A stretch of 64,000 nucleotides of DNA from Yersinia enterocolitica subsp. enterocolitica. GTDB lineage: Bacteria; Pseudomonadota; Gammaproteobacteria; Enterobacterales; Enterobacteriaceae. The translations under genes were made by a program, and so were the position numbers. Under the pieces are notes generated by a model. The model saw nothing but the letters and a program-made list of their open reading frames with translations. It searched no databases and was not told where the DNA came from. The stretch spans positions 2,666,001 through 2,730,000 of the forward strand of contig NZ_LR590469.1 in the NCBI RefSeq assembly GCF_901472495.1, given 5' to 3'. Shown piece after piece: positions 62,131-64,000 of this stretch; the first letter of the stretch is position 1, and every line of letters starts with the position of its first letter.

Positions 62131-62517
62131 ATGTTGTTACGTGCCGTTTTTCCCCTACGGGCCTTTCTCCTGCTGGTATTACCGATGATTGCGTTTGGCA
62201 GTGTCGCCCAGGCAAATGAGTGCGATACCAAAGCCAAAGAGATCCAACAGCAGATTGATTATGCCAAACAGCATGGCAATACCCGTCGCGCCGCAGGTCT
62301 GGAAACGGCCTTGAAACAAGTTAAGAATAATTGCACGGTTGAAAGTCTGGCAGCCGACCGCCAGAGCAAAATTAAAGAAAAGCAGCACAAAGTCACTGAG
62401 CGTAAGGAAGAACTAAAAGAGGCTCAACAAAAAGGTGATGCTGATAAAATTACCAAACAACAGAAGAAGTTAACGGAGGCGCAAGCTGAGTTAAAGCAAG
62501 CTCAGGCACAGAAGTAG
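62131..62517 (+). CDS. yqjC: YqjC, exported DUF1090 protein
   Basis: 128 residues: signal peptide (~1-28, ending GSVAQA), then a highly charged helical coiled coil (CDTKAKEIQQQIDYAKQHGN, AGLETALKQVKNNC, KIKEKQHKVTERKEELKEAQQ). Two cysteines bracket the first helical part. DUF1090 proteins are periplasmic with unknown function. AAGGA precedes the ATG. The 185-base gap after mzrA suggests its own promoter. Confidence 0.92.
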   Translation: MLLRAVFPLRAFLLLVLPMIAFGSVAQANECDTKAKEIQQQIDYAKQHGNTRRAAGLETALKQVKNNCTVESLAADRQSKIKEKQHKVTERKEELKEAQQKGDADKITKQQKKLTEAQAELKQAQAQK

Positions 62518-62641
62518 CGACTCCGGGTTTAAATACAGACACAGTGAGTCATTTGGATATTATTAGGATAATTAACCTATCAACTTCCAAAGAAATTCAC
62601 TAGATTAGGTATTCACCTCAGTTATGTTAAGGAGCTATTAC

Positions 62642-62947
62642 ATGCCACAAGATAAAACCTCTGAACATTTGCGCGCTGAACTTAAGTCACTTGCGGATAC
62701 TTTGGAAGAAGTGCTGCAATCTTCGACCGATAAGCCGAAAGCTGAGTTAGATAAGCTGCGGGCTAAAGCGGAAAGTGCCTTGAAAGATACGCGTGAACGC
62801 CTGAGCGAAACGGGTGATAGAATCGCCGCCCAAACCAAAGAAATTGCTGATAAAGCTGACAACTATGTCCATGACAACCCTTGGGCTGGCGTAGGCATCG
62901 GTGCTGCTGTTGGCGTGGTGTTAGGCGTTCTGTTGTCTCGCCGCTGA
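62642..62947 (+). CDS. yqjD: YqjD, membrane-anchored ribosome-binding protein (ElaB/YqjD/DUF883)
   Basis: 101 residues, same as E. coli. The N-terminal ~75 residues are an amphipathic charged helix (EHLRAELKSLADTLEEVL, ALKDTRERLSETGDRIAAQTKE); a single C-terminal TM helix (WAGVGIGAAVGVVLGVLLSRR) anchors it. In E. coli it binds 70S ribosomes in stationary phase and holds them at the membrane. AAGGAG seven bases upstream fixes the start. It is followed two bases later by yqjE. Confidence 0.94.
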   Translation: MPQDKTSEHLRAELKSLADTLEEVLQSSTDKPKAELDKLRAKAESALKDTRERLSETGDRIAAQTKEIADKADNYVHDNPWAGVGIGAAVGVVLGVLLSRR

Positions 62948-62949
62948 TT

Positions 62950-63345
62950 ATGGCTGAACTTCCTCAAACTCAGGGCCCCGGTAAAGGGGTCCTCGATACT
63001 GTCCACCGCATCGCCACCATCGTGGTTGGCATGGTCGAAACCCGTGTTCGGCTAGCAGCTATTGAACTGGAAGAAGAAAAAGCAACACTGATTCAGTTGC
63101 TGATGATGGCGGGGATCACTCTGCTGTTTACCGCTTTCGGTTTGATGAGTCTGCTGGTGTTGGTGATATGGGCGATTGATCCTGCTTATCGTTTAGTTGC
63201 ATTGGGGTCGACAACAGCAGTGCTCTTAGCACTGGCGATAATAGGTGTTATCTGGACACTCACCAAAGCGCGCCGTTCCACCCTGCTGGGGTCAACCCGC
63301 AAGCAACTGGAAACGGATCGCGAGTTATTGGAGAAAGAGCGTTGA
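62950..63345 (+). CDS. yqjE: YqjE, phage-holin-III-like membrane protein
   Basis: 131 residues (E. coli 134) with two TM segments (LIQLLMMAGITLLFTAFGLMSLLVLVIWAI; LGSTTAVLLALAIIGVIWTL) and charged ends, DUF1469 family. The start at 62950 follows the yqjD stop by two bases, and its end overlaps yqjK by four bases, so yqjD-yqjE-yqjK is a translationally coupled operon. Function unknown. Confidence 0.92.
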   Translation: MAELPQTQGPGKGVLDTVHRIATIVVGMVETRVRLAAIELEEEKATLIQLLMMAGITLLFTAFGLMSLLVLVIWAIDPAYRLVALGSTTAVLLALAIIGVIWTLTKARRSTLLGSTRKQLETDRELLEKER

Positions 63346-63626
63346 GTCGCCGTCAATTAGCACAGGAAAAGGCCGCATTGTTACGGGAGATCCAGCAACA
63401 ACGTCTGGATCTCGCTAACAGCGCCGCACATTGGATTGAAGTCACCGCACCTTATGACAGGGGCTGGGCGAAAATCGTCAGTATGCGAAAATATCTGATG
63501 GTAGGTTCAAGCCTGGTGGCGTTATATGGCATTCGCCATCCCAGTAAGTTAATCCGCTGGTCGCGCAGAGCGGTCAGTGCATGGGGTGCTATCCGATTGT
63601 TTCGCAGTACTTTTTTATTACGTTGA
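63342..63626 (+). CDS. yqjK: YqjK-like protein
   Basis: 94 residues (E. coli 99). It begins at TTG within the yqjE stop region (TTGA overlap) with GGAG upstream. KAALLREIQQQRLDLANSAAHWIEVTAPYDRGW is the family start; a short hydrophobic segment (MVGSSLVALYGI) is followed by a basic tail with HPSKLIRWSRRAVSAWGAIRLFRS. Membrane-associated, unknown role. Last gene in the window; 63627-63864 contains no gene I can see. Confidence 0.88.
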   Translation: MSRRQLAQEKAALLREIQQQRLDLANSAAHWIEVTAPYDRGWAKIVSMRKYLMVGSSLVALYGIRHPSKLIRWSRRAVSAWGAIRLFRSTFLLR

Positions 63627-63864
63627 TCCCCCATTCCACTGCACTGTACTGACACGCAGCCATTATCTTATGTTTGATAAAACCAGCATATAATTCAGCC
63701 TACTAGCAGCATCTTTCCCCATAAGCAGGCTTTTATATTCTGTCACTTCAATTTTTTTGATAAAAAACGACAGTTTTACTTGCTAACAACTTATCAACTT
63801 CTCGACTAACATTCTCTCATCAAGTCAGGGCGTTTGCAGAAATACACCAGCAAACAATCATATA

Positions 63865-63991
63865 TATACCCTAAATAATTCAAGTTGCAGGAAGGCGGCA
63901 ACTGAGTGAATCCCGATGAGCTTGCTCAGGTAAGTGATTCGGGTGAACGAAAGCAGCCAACACACATGCAGCTTGGAGTATGACGGGTATA
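63865..63991 (+). repeat. ERIC element at the right edge
   Basis: A full 127-bp ERIC: TATACCCTAAATAATTCAAG to GGAGTATGACGGGTATA, with the GAATCCCGATGAGCTTGCTCAGGTAAGTGATTCGGGTG core. It sits in the intergenic space after yqjK. Confidence 0.95.
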
Positions 63992-64000
63992 AAAATTAAC

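Overview
The window is a contiguous piece of an enterobacterial chromosome. The most likely source is a Yersinia species, probably outside the pestis lineage. This is inferred from enteric backbone synteny (tolC-ygiBCD-ribB-hldE-glnE-ygiF-ygiM-cca-uppP-folB-plsY-tsaD-rpsU-dnaG-rpoD-tRNA-Ile2, then fadH-rlmG-ygjP-ygjR-alx-sstT-ygjV-uxaABC-exuT-exuR-yqjA-mzrA-yqjCDEK), from proteins close to but clearly diverged from E. coli, and from many ~127-bp ERIC elements between genes, a density I associate with yersiniae. No similarity search was run, so the species is open.

Bases 1-24100 are core: the 3' part of tolC, the ygiB/C/D genes, ribB under an FMN riboswitch, ubiK, a methionine/branched-chain amino acid exporter, LPS-heptose and nitrogen-control enzymes (hldE, glnE), the YgiF triphosphatase, YgiM, cca, uppP, folB/plsY (divergent), tsaD and the macromolecular-synthesis operon rpsU-dnaG-rpoD, closed by a strong terminator and a tRNA-Ile2(CAU) gene with its own promoter and terminator.

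Bases 24100-40300 are accessory DNA between tRNA-Ile2 and fadH. The first part (24190-32354) looks like a full peptidoglycan-sugar scavenging locus: an OmpG-like porin carrying an N-terminal coiled coil, two exported glycosidases (a GH3/NagZ-like beta-N-acetylglucosaminidase and a NamZ-type exo-muramidase), a MurR regulator, the MurNAc-6-phosphate etherase MurQ and the MurNAc PTS permease MurP, with CRP-like sites in both control regions. The second part (32404-39239) is an acid-resistance block: gadB-gadC-glsA (glutamate decarboxylase, antiporter, glutaminase) plus hdeD, with an HxlR regulator and divergent MFS pump between them. An EamA-type exporter follows.

Bases 40300-64000 return to backbone: fadH and rlmG, then an AT-rich autotransporter gene, ygjP, ygjR, alx under a yybP-ykoY-type leader with a terminator, sstT, ygjV, the hexuronate genes uxaC-uxaB-uxaA divergent from exuT with exuR downstream, an orphan exported protein, and the membrane-stress group yqjA-mzrA-yqjC-yqjD-yqjE-yqjK. 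ERIC elements repeatedly lie flush with gene ends, one supplies the likely Shine-Dalgarno of cca, one has a 74-bp structured insert, and two shrunken copies occur, one of them inside the alx leader.
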